Positions 1-8,388 of a stretch of DNA of 10,382 bases are shown piece by piece. Below the pieces are notes generated by a model. The model did no database searches and was not told the DNA's origin. It saw only the letters and a program-made list of their open reading frames with translations. Every line of letters begins with the position of its first letter. Position 1 is the first letter of the stretch. Source of the stretch: Candidatus Binatota bacterium (GTDB lineage Bacteria; Desulfobacterota; Binatia; Bin18). The stretch lies in assembly GCA_011523315.1 (NCBI GenBank), contig WTHE01000173.1, positions 1-10,382 on the forward strand. Reading direction: 5' to 3'. The translations under genes were made by a program, and so were the position numbers.

Positions 1-33
1 GAGGTCGGTACCGCTCGGGACGAACCGTTATAA
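1..33 (+). CDS. Possible C-terminal tail of an upstream gene (partial)
   Basis: Frame 1 is open from the window edge and reads ten codons (EVGTARDEPL) before TAA at 31-33. The upstream partner of sbcC is usually sbcD, the nuclease subunit, so this could be its last residues. Ten residues carry no recognisable signature, and the other two forward frames are also open here, so this is a positional guess only. Confidence 0.2.
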   Translation, partial: EVGTARDEPL

Positions 34-46
34 ATCGCTATCTGCT

Positions 47-81
47 CCCTCTCCCCTTGAGGGAGAGGGCTGGGGTGAGGG
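47..81. repeat. Palindromic dispersed-repeat motif (REP-like)
   Basis: CCCTCTCCC (47-55) and GGGAGAGGG (61-69) form a perfect 9-bp inverted repeat around the loop CTTGA. The motif continues as TGGGGTGAGGG to position 81. From memory, this C/G-rich hairpin with its trailing TGGGGTGAGGG is a common intergenic dispersed repeat in GC-rich bacterial genomes. It sits just upstream of sbcC and could also act as a weak terminator or mRNA-stabilising hairpin. There is no U-run after the stem, so an intrinsic terminator is not supported. Confidence 0.6.
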
Positions 82-133
82 CATGGAATGAGATTTTATC
101 CTCCCTCCCCTTTTGTGTAGGACGACGAATGCC

Positions 134-3100
134 ATGCGCCCCCAAAAGCTCAGCCTCAAAAATTTCATGCCCTTTCGGACGACCGGCGATCAGGTCCACG
201 AGGTGGACTTCTCACAGCTTGAGCTGTTCTCCATTACCGGCCCGATGGCCAGCGGCAAGTCCGCGCTCATCGACGCCATGGTCTGGTGCCTGTACGGTCG
301 CACCGCCCGCTATGGCGCCGATTCCAAGGGCGTGATTTCAGCCGGTGAGCAGACCTGCGAAGTCGTGTTGGACTTCAGCGTCGGGGAGCGCTGGTTTCGG
401 GCTGTGCGCCGCACGGGCAAAATGACGGAGTCGGGGCTCAGTGAACGCGAAGGGGAAGAGTGGATACAGGATACCTCCGGGTCGGCGCTCCTCACCAGAC
501 GCATCGAAGACATCCTGGGTCTCGACTTTGACAGCTTCATCAAGACAGTCATTCTGCCTCAGGGCCGCTACGCCGAGTTCCTGACCAGCGAGCCGAGCAA
601 ACGCCGCGAGTTGCTGGCAAAAATCCTCGAACTCGGCGTGTACGGGCGTGTGCGCGAGCAGGCCAGAGATGTTGCCAGGCAGGCCGAAACCCGGGCTGCT
701 ACGCTGCGCGAAACCCTGGCCCAATACGCCGGGCTGAGCCAGGAGCGTATTGCCCTTCAACTGGAAGAGTTATCGGCCCTCAGACAACGCATTGAACAGG
801 TGGCTCAGCACGAGAACATCCTGCAAAGCGTGGTCCACCACGTCGATCAGGTCGCCGGGCTGCGCGGCCGGCTTGCCGAGCTTCAGGGTGAAGTCCAGGC
901 GCGCACTCAGGAGAAAGAGCTGGCGCGAACGAAGACTGAGGAAACCAGCGCCCAGGTGGCGACGCTGACGCAAGAGCTGGCGCAAATCAGCCGGGAACGA
1001 GAAGCGCTGGGCTATGACGCGGCACGGCATGAGGTCGTCAAACAGGCCGCTGAGCATCTGACGGCCTGGATGGCCGCTCAAACGGAAGCCGAGCGGAAAA
1101 AGACCGAACGGACCGCTGTCCAGGGAGAAGTGGACACCCTTGTACAACAGGTCGCAGCCCATACGCAGCAAGTCGAACAGGCGCGGACTCAACAGCAGTC
1201 TCACTCTGCCACGTTTGCGGATCTTGTTGCCGAAGCCGGCGACGTGGCCTCACTGACGGAAAAGCTCGGTGCCGCAAGGCGCTGGAAAGAGCTGCAACAG
1301 GAACAACAGCAACTGGCCTCTCGGATAGAGGCCCTGCGCCAGGACCGCACCGCGACCCAACACCGTCTGGATGACCTGAAACGACGAGACGCGAGCCACG
1401 AGCAGACCGTCCGAGCATTACAAGACAAACTCGAAGGAGCAAAAGAAGATGAGCGGCAGAAGCGCCAGTTGATCGCTGAAGCCGAACGCTCGGGCCGAGA
1501 ATGGCAAGAGGCGGCTGAGGCGGAAGAGCGCGCCAGGGATGAACTTGGAACTGCCCGTACTGAACTGACCGGGGCAGAACACGCCGCCCAGCAGGCTCGG
1601 CAGACGCTCGCTCAAACAGAAGAACAGGAGCAGGCGGCCCGCACCGCGCTCGAAGACAAGCACCGCCAGCACGAAGCCGCCCATCTCCAGGCCACGCTTC
1701 ACGTTGGTGCCCCCTGTCCCGTGTGTCAGACAACCGTCAGCCGGCTCCCCGTTACTCAAGAAGTCGGGGACGATCTGAAGAGGCTTCAGACTCGAATGGA
1801 GCGTGCCGCACGGGTCGCTCGACAAAACCGCACGGAAGCGCAGGAAGCAGACACCACGCTTGCCATGCGTCGGGCGAGACGTGATGCTGCGGAGCAAGGG
1901 CTGAAAGAACGTGAACACCTCAGGCAAGAAGTCCAGAACAGCTTCGTGTCACGTTTCCCTGACTATGTGTCTCCTTCCGGAGCCATTCAGGCCGTGCAGC
2001 TTCAGCAAGAAGAACTGAGTCTCGCGCTCAGAGACATGGAGGCTCAGTTCGTATCCGCCGAGCAAGAAAAAGCGAGACTGTCGGGCCAACGTGAAGATAC
2101 ACAGCAAGAAGCCGCAAGGCTGGGGGGAGAGTTGCGCGGAACAACCGAGAGGCTGGAGGCTGATACACGTGAGTCGGAAGTGCTCGGACGCGAGATTGCT
2201 GCATTTCTCACGACGAATGGCGACCCTGAGCACGGTGTGGCACAACGCCGGACTGCGGTGATACAGGCCGAACAACAGCTGAAGGAGGCGGAGAAAGCCT
2301 TACGTCGGCTCGAATCGACGCTCAACTCGTTGAACACAAGCCAGGTCCAAAAAGATGGCGCCCTCAACTTGCTCGCCGCTGAGTACGAAGGTGCGCTGCT
2401 CCGAGCCGAGCGCGAAGCGCAGGCCGTGCGTGCTCGCCTCGGTCTGGCGGAAGACGCGCCACTGCCACACACGGAAGACGTAGAAGACGAACTCAAGGCG
2501 TTGTCAGACAAGCAAACCCGGTACGCAGACTTGTTGCGGCGTGAAGAAAACGCACGGGCGAGGCAAGAACGGGCTGAAGGCCAGGCCAAGGAGTCACACG
2601 CCGACCTGCAAGCCCGAACGCATGTATTGGAAGAGGCACGCGAAAAGCAGCGACAGGCTCAGCGCGAGTTCGAACACGAACGGGAAAAACTCCAGGCGGC
2701 TATTGCTCAACATCAGCTCACCGACGCTGGCGAAGACGGACAGCACATCAAGGCCCAACTTGGAACCGTTCGGGGCCAGAGCATGTCTCTTCGAGAACAG
2801 CGCGGACGTTTAGAGACCGAGCACGCCGAGGCTGAACGCCGCTGGCAGGAGAAAGAGCAGGAAGAAGACAAGCTGCGCGCCGCAGAAACCGAACAGCGCC
2901 TGGCCTCGGACCTGCGCAAGCTCCTGGGCTCGGAGTTTACCGACTTTCTTTCGCGCGGAGCTATAGAAGCCCTGATGCGCGATGCGTCCAGGCACCTGCA
3001 AGGGCTGACCCACGGGCGCTACACCTTTGACATTGCCTCTCGTGGTCGGGCGATCAATCTCCAGATTGTCGATCACGAAAACCAGCGCCTGGCCCGTCCG

Positions 3101-3415
3101 ACCCATTCGCTGTCGGGCGGCGAAACGTTTCTGGCTTCGCTGGCCATCGCCCTGGCTCTGTCGCAAGGCTTCCGGGCCGTGGCGACCGGACGGGCGGCAA
3201 AGACCTCGACCGAATGCCTGATTCTGGATGAAGGCTTTGGGACGCTCGACCGGGAGGGCGTACAGATGGTGACCGAAACCCTGCAAGAGCTGCGCGGTGA
3301 AGAGGGCCGTATGGTCGGCATCATCACCCACGTCGAAGAGGTGGCGGCAGCCATGCCGATGCAGATCGAGGTGCGCAAGGGCAACCGCTCAAGCACGATT
3401 TTGGTCTCGTCCTAG
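134..3415 (+). CDS. sbcC: SbcC/Rad50-type exonuclease ATPase subunit
   Basis: A 1093-aa SMC-like ATPase, slightly longer than E. coli SbcC (1048 aa). Walker A is GPMASGKS at residues 36-43. Long Glu/Gln/Arg/Ala-rich coiled-coil arms run from about residue 180 to 500 and 560 to 930. Between them lies the zinc-hook CPVC at 528-531, which dimerises two molecules through Zn. The ABC signature LSGGE is at 993-997, and Walker B LILDE at 1029-1033 is followed by D-loop GFGTLD. Family knowledge: SbcC works with the SbcD nuclease to open hairpins and process protein-blocked or broken DNA ends in the cytoplasm. ATG 134 is preferred because homology starts with the KLSLKNFMPF strand just after it. A TTG at 113 would add seven unlikely residues. 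The Shine-Dalgarno is weak (AGGA at 119-122). SbcD is not in the window and would be expected upstream. Confidence 0.95.
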   Translation: MRPQKLSLKNFMPFRTTGDQVHEVDFSQLELFSITGPMASGKSALIDAMVWCLYGRTARYGADSKGVISAGEQTCEVVLDFSVGERWFRAVRRTGKMTESGLSEREGEEWIQDTSGSALLTRRIEDILGLDFDSFIKTVILPQGRYAEFLTSEPSKRRELLAKILELGVYGRVREQARDVARQAETRAATLRETLAQYAGLSQERIALQLEELSALRQRIEQVAQHENILQSVVHHVDQVAGLRGRLAELQGEVQARTQEKELARTKTEETSAQVATLTQELAQISREREALGYDAARHEVVKQAAEHLTAWMAAQTEAERKKTERTAVQGEVDTLVQQVAAHTQQVEQARTQQQSHSATFADLVAEAGDVASLTEKLGAARRWKELQQEQQQLASRIEALRQDRTATQHRLDDLKRRDASHEQTVRALQDKLEGAKEDERQKRQLIAEAERSGREWQEAAEAEERARDELGTARTELTGAEHAAQQARQTLAQTEEQEQAARTALEDKHRQHEAAHLQATLHVGAPCPVCQTTVSRLPVTQEVGDDLKRLQTRMERAARVARQNRTEAQEADTTLAMRRARRDAAEQGLKEREHLRQEVQNSFVSRFPDYVSPSGAIQAVQLQQEELSLALRDMEAQFVSAEQEKARLSGQREDTQQEAARLGGELRGTTERLEADTRESEVLGREIAAFLTTNGDPEHGVAQRRTAVIQAEQQLKEAEKALRRLESTLNSLNTSQVQKDGALNLLAAEYEGALLRAEREAQAVRARLGLAEDAPLPHTEDVEDELKALSDKQTRYADLLRREENARARQERAEGQAKESHADLQARTHVLEEAREKQRQAQREFEHEREKLQAAIAQHQLTDAGEDGQHIKAQLGTVRGQSMSLREQRGRLETEHAEAERRWQEKEQEEDKLRAAETEQRLASDLRKLLGSEFTDFLSRGAIEALMRDASRHLQGLTHGRYTFDIASRGRAINLQIVDHENQRLARPTHSLSGGETFLASLAIALALSQGFRAVATGRAAKTSTECLILDEGFGTLDREGVQMVTETLQELRGEEGRMVGIITHVEEVAAAMPMQIEVRKGNRSSTILVSS

Positions 3416-3478
3416 GCCGACCGTCGCCAGGCAGCTCGGTTCTCAGCCACGGCGTTTTGTGGCAGGATAGCGCCCACT

Positions 3479-3895
3479 ATGTCAGACACCCGCCCCAAAC
3501 CCCTGCCTGCGGTAGACGCGCTGTCCAAGCCGTTCTGGGACGCTGCCACACAGCACCGGCTCGTCCTCCAGCGCTGCACGGCGTGCGGCTATTTCAACCA
3601 TCCGCCACGGCTGGCGTGTGACGCCTGCCAGTCGCAGCAGCTGGATTTTGAACCGGTCAGCGGCCGGGGCAGGATTTACAGCTTCACAGTCATGCACCAA
3701 CCCAACATCGCGGGTTTTGAAGACGAGATTCCGTACCTGAATATCCTGGTCGAGCTGGAAGAGCAGGCCAAGCTGTTCATGGTCTGCGACCTGCCGCTGG
3801 CCGACCGTGACAAGGTCACCATCGGCGGACCGGTCGAGGTCTGGTTTGAAGACGTGAACGCGGAGATCAGCCTGCCGCGCTTCCGGCTGGCGTAG
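3479..3895 (+). CDS. DUF35 zinc-ribbon/OB-fold protein, acyl-CoA-binding partner of thiolases
   Basis: A 138-aa protein of the Zn-ribbon plus OB-fold (DUF35) family. The rubredoxin-like zinc ribbon is visible as Cys33-x2-Cys36 and Cys47-x2-Cys50. The OB-fold follows, with the family-typical stretch GRGRIYSFTVMHQP at residues 62-75 and a C-terminal VEVWFEDV strand. The usual family length is 130-150 aa, so it looks intact. These proteins bind acyl-CoA and form complexes with thiolase-superfamily enzymes, for example Ltp2 aldolase in steroid side-chain breakdown or archaeal thiolase/HMG-CoA synthase; they are normally encoded beside that enzyme. Here the matching thiolase lies 4.5 kb away at 8460, beyond a restriction-modification block. 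AGGA at 3464-3467 is a modest ribosome site. The substrate cannot be read from sequence. Confidence 0.9.
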   Translation: MSDTRPKPLPAVDALSKPFWDAATQHRLVLQRCTACGYFNHPPRLACDACQSQQLDFEPVSGRGRIYSFTVMHQPNIAGFEDEIPYLNILVELEEQAKLFMVCDLPLADRDKVTIGGPVEVWFEDVNAEISLPRFRLA

Positions 3896-3905
3896 CAAAC
3901 ACAAC

Positions 3906-3914
3906 TGTATATAA
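3906..3914 (+). promoter_or_regulatory. Possible -10 region for the restriction-modification operon
   Basis: TGTATATAA lies in a short AT-rich patch directly after the DUF35 stop codon and about 55 bases before the GTG start of the first methyltransferase. It resembles an extended -10 box. No convincing -35 hexamer sits 16-18 bases upstream, inside the end of the DUF35 gene. Weak evidence; the position, at the left edge of the block, is the main reason to note it. Confidence 0.25.
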
Positions 3915-3967
3915 GCAAAGAGCAAGCTGTTGCGGGAACGCGAAATCCTGAAGAAGCGAGACATTCC

Positions 3968-6172
3968 GTGAATCAGAATACGGCGGGCTCACGTTATCAG
4001 CAGGACACAGATTCCGTCCTGCCAGGCCGCACTGCTGTCATGCCTGTGTCTCCTTCGCCCCGTCCCAGCCTCGCGATACCACGACGCGGACATGTCCTGA
4101 CTACAGTTGCCGAGGAATATGGGCGACCGGTGCGTGACGCCGTGGCGATCCTGACCCGCGCGTTTGAAGGTAGGGACAGCGCTGGGGCTTATCACTCTTG
4201 TATTTCCCGCCGCCTCCCCGAGCCTGGTGCGTGGACCGTTCGCTCAGATGCCGAGAGGATGGCCTGGACGCTCGTTTCAGCCTGGCTGACTGGCTTCGCG
4301 ACCCGGACAATCACAGGCGACGCTGGCGTTAGAGACGCGGCGCACTGGTTTTTTGGCAGCACCCTGGAGAGCAACCCTGCCACCCTGATTTCAGAACGTT
4401 CGCTAATACAGGTAGACGCAGCGCTGGCCGCCTGTGGAGATCCGACCGGATATCTTGAACTCTTGCCTTACGTTCTGGACCCGCACGGCCCAGGTAGCCG
4501 CCTGAGTATCCGGCGCAATGCAAGGACACGCGCTGCCCGTGATAAGAAGCGGACAGAAGGCGTTTATTACACGCCCTCCGACGTAGCGGCATACATGGTT
4601 CGGGAGTGCCTCGACGGGCTCGGCGACACCGACGATCCGCCATCGTTCTTCGACCCGGCATGTGGCACCGCCGTTTTCCTTCGTGCAGCACTTGCGGCAC
4701 TTAAGGAGGTGTGGCCGGACCATAGCGCGCAATCTCTTGCTCAAACCCGTCTCTACGGCACTGACATTGATCCCTGGGTGCTTGACGCGGCGGCCTTCGT
4801 CCTGCTTGCTGATTGCCTTATCGACAGCGTGGACAGCCACATAGCTCCGCTGCCCTTCTGGCATCGGCTACGCCTTAATCTTGCTTGCATTGATGCGCTC
4901 AGACTCGATCCGCCACGCCGCGACAGAGCGCTGAATTCTGTGTCTGAGAGCAGCGTCTTTAACTCACTTGCGGCCGGGCGATTACCGACACCGGACGAAT
5001 CCGCGCTGTTTAATGACCGTGTCTCCCTTTCACAACTATTTACGTTTTTGCCAGATGCTCCGCTCGTAGTAATCGGCAATCCGCCCTATACGGACCTCGG
5101 CGACCGCGACGACTACGCAACGCTGTCCACGCTGTTCGCCAGCCTTGGAGGGAAAGCCAAACCGACATCGGAAGTCTATCCCCTTTTCGTCGAGCAGATG
5201 GTGCGACTTGTGCCAGACGCTCCGGCCGTTGGAGCGCTAGTATTGCCGCTGTCGCTGGCATGCAATGTCGGCGGCCAGTTTGCCCGGACCCGCGCTCTGG
5301 TCGAGAAGACGGACGGCACCTGGCGGTTTGCGTTCTTTGATCGTGAACCACATGCCCTGTTCGGCGAAGACGTCAAGACTCGCAACACGATCCTGCTGTG
5401 GCATCGCGACAAAGAAGACGGTCAGGCCGCCATTGAATCCGGCCCACTGCGGAAATGGAGAGGCGATAACCGCGCCGAAATGTTTACCACTATCCGGTTT
5501 ACCCCTGTCGCCAATGCCATCCGATCCGGGATTCCCAAGATCGACGGCGCGTTCCAGGCACACGCTGTTGAGGTACTTGCCAAGCGATGGGACCGGTTTG
5601 AACATGCCTGCGCGAATATCTACCGGATACCTTTGACCCAAGCCCTGAAAAGTGACCAGCATACGGTATTTGTGGGGGCAACAGCTTATAATTTCCTGAA
5701 TGTGTTCCTGAAACCGCCATCCGGCATTCTGGATACCGCGTCTGCTTTATCAGAGCACCCATTACACGCGATGGACTTCCCCACCAATGAAGACGCGACT
5801 GCCGCCTTTGCCTTGCTTTCGAGCCATCTTGCCTATTGGTGGTGGCACGTTATGGGTGATGGCTTTCATGTGACCGGGCGTTTCCTTGCTAGCTTGCCGT
5901 TCGGGGTCAATGCTTTGTCTGATCCGTCCCGTGCGGCCCTAGCGGTCTGCGGTGAGAAACTCTGGTCGCTTATTAACACTGCTCCGATCATCAGCGTCAA
6001 TCGCGGTCGCACGTCACTGGCCTTTTCGCCGAACGGCTTCGACGGCGTACGGCAGGAAAGCGATCAAATTCTAGTGGGACTGGCTGGCCTTGAATCGGTC
6101 TTTGTCGAAGAGTTGCAACGGTTTACGGCCCATACAATCAAGGCTGCGCTCCGCACAGTGAACAACACATAG
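3968..6172 (+). CDS. N6-adenine DNA methyltransferase, TaqI/Eco57I-like (restriction-modification)
   Basis: A 734-aa protein (GTG start) that would methylate adenine N6 in a specific DNA site using SAM. YYTP at 200-203 is the motif X-like entry of this family. DPACGT at 229-234 is SAM motif I, and NPPY at 371-374 is catalytic motif IV for N6-adenine. The C-terminal half should carry target recognition: a Trp-rich stretch from about 623 (YWWWHVMGDGFHV) ending in SLPF resembles TaqI-type specificity domains. The first ~190 residues are helical and unassigned. No PD-(D/E)XK or other nuclease motif was seen, so it is not an obvious type IIG fusion; cutting is probably done by the PLD protein downstream. 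The frame is open back to the DUF35 stop at 3893-3895, with no ATG/GTG/TTG start before 3968; ATG 4040 is an alternative. Sixteen bases separate it from the next gene. Confidence 0.85.
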   Translation: MNQNTAGSRYQQDTDSVLPGRTAVMPVSPSPRPSLAIPRRGHVLTTVAEEYGRPVRDAVAILTRAFEGRDSAGAYHSCISRRLPEPGAWTVRSDAERMAWTLVSAWLTGFATRTITGDAGVRDAAHWFFGSTLESNPATLISERSLIQVDAALAACGDPTGYLELLPYVLDPHGPGSRLSIRRNARTRAARDKKRTEGVYYTPSDVAAYMVRECLDGLGDTDDPPSFFDPACGTAVFLRAALAALKEVWPDHSAQSLAQTRLYGTDIDPWVLDAAAFVLLADCLIDSVDSHIAPLPFWHRLRLNLACIDALRLDPPRRDRALNSVSESSVFNSLAAGRLPTPDESALFNDRVSLSQLFTFLPDAPLVVIGNPPYTDLGDRDDYATLSTLFASLGGKAKPTSEVYPLFVEQMVRLVPDAPAVGALVLPLSLACNVGGQFARTRALVEKTDGTWRFAFFDREPHALFGEDVKTRNTILLWHRDKEDGQAAIESGPLRKWRGDNRAEMFTTIRFTPVANAIRSGIPKIDGAFQAHAVEVLAKRWDRFEHACANIYRIPLTQALKSDQHTVFVGATAYNFLNVFLKPPSGILDTASALSEHPLHAMDFPTNEDATAAFALLSSHLAYWWWHVMGDGFHVTGRFLASLPFGVNALSDPSRAALAVCGEKLWSLINTAPIISVNRGRTSLAFSPNGFDGVRQESDQILVGLAGLESVFVEELQRFTAHTIKAALRTVNNT

Positions 6173-6188
6173 CAATGGAGGAGGGGGG

Positions 6189-7118
6189 ATGGCTCTTCGT
6201 ACTGATCCGGCAATCAAGGAAAAAAGCAAAATCACCAAAGAAGAATGGCGGGAATATACCAAGACGGTCTGGACCATTGCCAATACGCGGCGCGACGACC
6301 ATCCGGCCGTATTTCCTTATGAAATCCCACACCGTCTGACCAAGCTGTTCAGTTTCTATGGTGAAACCGTCCTTGATCCGTTCGCCGGGGTCGGCACGAC
6401 CGCCCGTGCTGCCATTCCGCTCGGCCGGCGCGCTGTTTGCGTGGACCAGAACGGCGACTATATCAAGACGATCAAGAAAGAATGCCGTGAGCTTCACAAC
6501 GGTCATGCCCAGGACTTCGAACCGCTCCAGGCCGTGCATGGTGACAGCCGCAAGATGGATTTCATACAGGACGGGACTATCGGGCTCATCGTCACCAGCC
6601 CGCCTTACTGGGATAAGGCCGATTACGGCAAGGGTAAGAATAATCTCGGGAACCGAGCGAATTACGTCGAATTCCTGGATTCTCTACGGCCTGTCTTTGA
6701 AGAATGCTACCGGGTGCTCATGCCTGGGCGCAAAGTCTGCGTCGTCACGGCTAACGTGAACCAATACACAGACCACGGTCTGTTGACGTTCCCACTCGCC
6801 ACGGATTTTGCCGTTCTGTTGCGTGATCTTGGCTTTGTCATGGTTAATGAAATCATCTGGTCAAAGGATGGGTCGGGCGGCAAATGGGGCAGCTATGGCG
6901 CGCAGCGGCCGATCTTCGGCAGCTACCCCTATCCTCCCAATTTTCTGTTCAAGAACGTTCACGAGTATATCCTGATATTCTCAAAACCTGGTCTGCCCAA
7001 AAAAAAGGGACCGAAAGTCAGGCCCTATGAAGAGCTGATGAACAGCTATGAGCCCATGAGGCCTGCGCTGAAGTCGCCGGATGAAAATGACCCCATTTTT
7101 CCCCCATCCGCCTCGTAA
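6189..7118 (+). CDS. SPPY-type DNA methyltransferase (N4-cytosine or N6-adenine), permuted motif order
   Basis: A 309-aa SAM-dependent DNA methyltransferase. HPAVFPYEIPHRLTKLFS at 38-55 looks like motif X, DPFAGVGTT at 63-71 is SAM motif I, and TSPPYW at 136-141 is catalytic motif IV. The Ser at its second position fits N4-cytosine methylation, but N6-adenine enzymes can also carry it. In the common beta class SPPY comes first and the FPxxL..DPFxGxGTT block last. Here the order is reversed, so the protein reads as a circular permutation of that class. Target contacts probably lie in the region after 170. GGAGGAGG at 6177-6184 is a very strong ribosome site and fixes ATG 6189. Two methyltransferases in one operon suggest an asymmetric recognition site with each enzyme protecting one strand (inference). 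Confidence 0.88.
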   Translation: MALRTDPAIKEKSKITKEEWREYTKTVWTIANTRRDDHPAVFPYEIPHRLTKLFSFYGETVLDPFAGVGTTARAAIPLGRRAVCVDQNGDYIKTIKKECRELHNGHAQDFEPLQAVHGDSRKMDFIQDGTIGLIVTSPPYWDKADYGKGKNNLGNRANYVEFLDSLRPVFEECYRVLMPGRKVCVVTANVNQYTDHGLLTFPLATDFAVLLRDLGFVMVNEIIWSKDGSGGKWGSYGAQRPIFGSYPYPPNFLFKNVHEYILIFSKPGLPKKKGPKVRPYEELMNSYEPMRPALKSPDENDPIFPPSAS

Positions 7119-7122
7119 GATA

Positions 7123-8259
7123 ATGGCAAAGGCGTCAGCGATGGATATCCGCTTTTGTATACAAGACCCGACCTATGCCGGCACCACCTATCTCTACGAG
7201 GCTATCCTAGCCGCGGCTGCGCAGGCCGTTGCCTGGCGCGGCCTTTACGCCTTTGCGTCCCGTGACGGCGTCGACCATCTGATCGAGGACGAAATCGTCC
7301 GAGACCTTATGAAGAGAGATGGTAAAATCGATCTCGTTGTCGGTATTGATGCCGTGACGAACAGACCAACCCTGGAACGTATGCAGGAGCTGGAACAGCG
7401 ATACGTGAACTTCCGGCCGAAAGTATTCTGGAACGAAAATCGGGGCTTGTTTCATCCCAAGATATCGGACTTTGGTCTCTTGGGGGGTGGCCGCACCCTG
7501 ATTGTCGGCTCCGGCAACCTAACCCCCGGTGGCCTCAAGGATAGCTTTGAAGCCTATACGATCATCACCGCCGACCAAGCCGACGAGATTGATGTGAGCG
7601 CTTTGGAAGAGTTCCTGGAACGTCATGCCGACGAGATCAGAAACATTGACAACGAAGCACTTGAACGCGCGGCACGCAATCTCGTCCGGTCCATAGGAAG
7701 ACGCCAGGGCGGCAGGCGCACGCGCAGGCCTCAAGCGCCAACCCGGCCAGTCCTTCCACTGGCTAGAGCCACGACTGGTTTTGACCGTATCTTGCTCGCA
7801 CAGGTGCCGAAGGGCAAGAACAGGTGGGCACAAGCCCACTTCAATATCTTTGCGATTCAAGAATATTTCCGGCTCAGCCTCAGCCGGCTCGATACAGAAC
7901 GCGTTTACCTGACGAACGTCCTGCCGGATTCCACACGCCGCGAGGTGGAAGTCCGCCGCTACGTATATGCCAAAGCGAACAAGAACTACAAAATCGAAAT
8001 CGGTGCCGCCAAGAGGCGCCCATACCCTGATGATGGATGCCCGCTTCTCGTCTTTCGAGAACGCCAGCTCAGAACTTACGATTACATGCTGCTCATGCCC
8101 GGCGAGGATGGCTACGGCTTGTTAATCGATCTCAGCAACCGTTTACCGTCACCCGGTAGAGGCAATCGACGCTCCATCACCGACATGGCTACGTTGGCAG
8201 GGGCTTGGCGTGACTGCCCTCTGCTCCATACGCCTGATGCAGACGAGCAGAAAATATAG
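7123..8259 (+). CDS. PLD-superfamily nuclease, BfiI/NgoFVII-like restriction endonuclease
   Basis: A 378-aa protein with a single phospholipase D-type active site: His111-Pro-Lys113 followed by GSGN at 129-132, the HxK...GSxN pattern. One motif per chain means a dimer would build the active site, as in BfiI, a metal-independent restriction enzyme. An Arg-rich linker (about 190-205) leads to a C-terminal half containing RWAQAHFNIF (234-243) and many basic residues. This is placed and composed like the DNA-recognition domain of BfiI/NgoFVII enzymes, though I cannot confirm the fold. ATG 7123 lies 4 bases after the methyltransferase stop (7116-7118), consistent with translational coupling; ATG 7081 would overlap that gene by 38 bases and add a Pro-rich stretch. 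Predicted role: cleavage of unmethylated DNA at the site protected by the two upstream enzymes. A DISARM-type DrmC is less likely because no helicase or DUF1998 gene is present. Confidence 0.75.
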   Translation: MAKASAMDIRFCIQDPTYAGTTYLYEAILAAAAQAVAWRGLYAFASRDGVDHLIEDEIVRDLMKRDGKIDLVVGIDAVTNRPTLERMQELEQRYVNFRPKVFWNENRGLFHPKISDFGLLGGGRTLIVGSGNLTPGGLKDSFEAYTIITADQADEIDVSALEEFLERHADEIRNIDNEALERAARNLVRSIGRRQGGRRTRRPQAPTRPVLPLARATTGFDRILLAQVPKGKNRWAQAHFNIFAIQEYFRLSLSRLDTERVYLTNVLPDSTRREVEVRRYVYAKANKNYKIEIGAAKRRPYPDDGCPLLVFRERQLRTYDYMLLMPGEDGYGLLIDLSNRLPSPGRGNRRSITDMATLAGAWRDCPLLHTPDADEQKI

Positions 8260-8279
8260 GGACGAACCAACGCTGCACG

Positions 8280-8360
8280 GTGGCCCCGAAACAGGCAGGT
8301 CTGCCTGCCGAGAACGTTGAAAATCTGTTCGAGAAAGCTAAAGATGAAGCGCTCGTGTAA
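8280..8360 (+). pseudogene. Short coding-like remnant or frame-shifted tail after the PLD gene
   Basis: The reading frame ending at TAA 8358-8360 is open from 8238. From GTG 8280 it encodes 26 residues with a plausible helical end (ENVENLFEKAKDEALV). It has no ribosome site and is in a different frame from the PLD gene. A single frameshift between 8238 and 8259 would append it to the PLD protein, so it may be a lost C-terminus; it could equally be a remnant of another gene or chance. Confidence 0.25.
8292..8307. repeat. Short inverted repeat in the PLD-thiolase gap
   Basis: CAGGCAG and CTGCCTG form a perfect 7-bp inverted repeat with a 2-base centre (GT). No T-run follows, so it is not a standard terminator. 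It could be an operator-like half-site pair or chance. Confidence 0.35.
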
Positions 8361-8372
8361 TGCACCCAGTAT

Positions 8373-8388
8373 CATCCTTGGAAGGATG
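8373..8388. repeat. Second short inverted repeat, same 7-2-7 geometry
   Basis: CATCCTT and AAGGATG form a perfect 7-bp inverted repeat around GG, 72 bases before the thiolase ATG. The spacing design matches the repeat at 8292-8307 but the sequence differs. It lies where an operator for the thiolase gene could sit; no downstream T-run supports a terminator. Confidence 0.35.

Noticed and set aside
3921..3971. Short frame reading KLLREREILKKRDIP, reminiscent of the end of IS3-type OrfA
   Set aside because: Only about 16 codons between two stops with no other transposase trace; it is too short to distinguish from chance, although it lies at the left edge of the inserted block.
3968..8259. DISARM or BREX defence system
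   Set aside because: A methyltransferase and a PLD protein are present, but no SNF2-like helicase, DUF1998 protein, PglZ or BrxC-type ATPase is in the window; a type II restriction-modification system explains all three genes.
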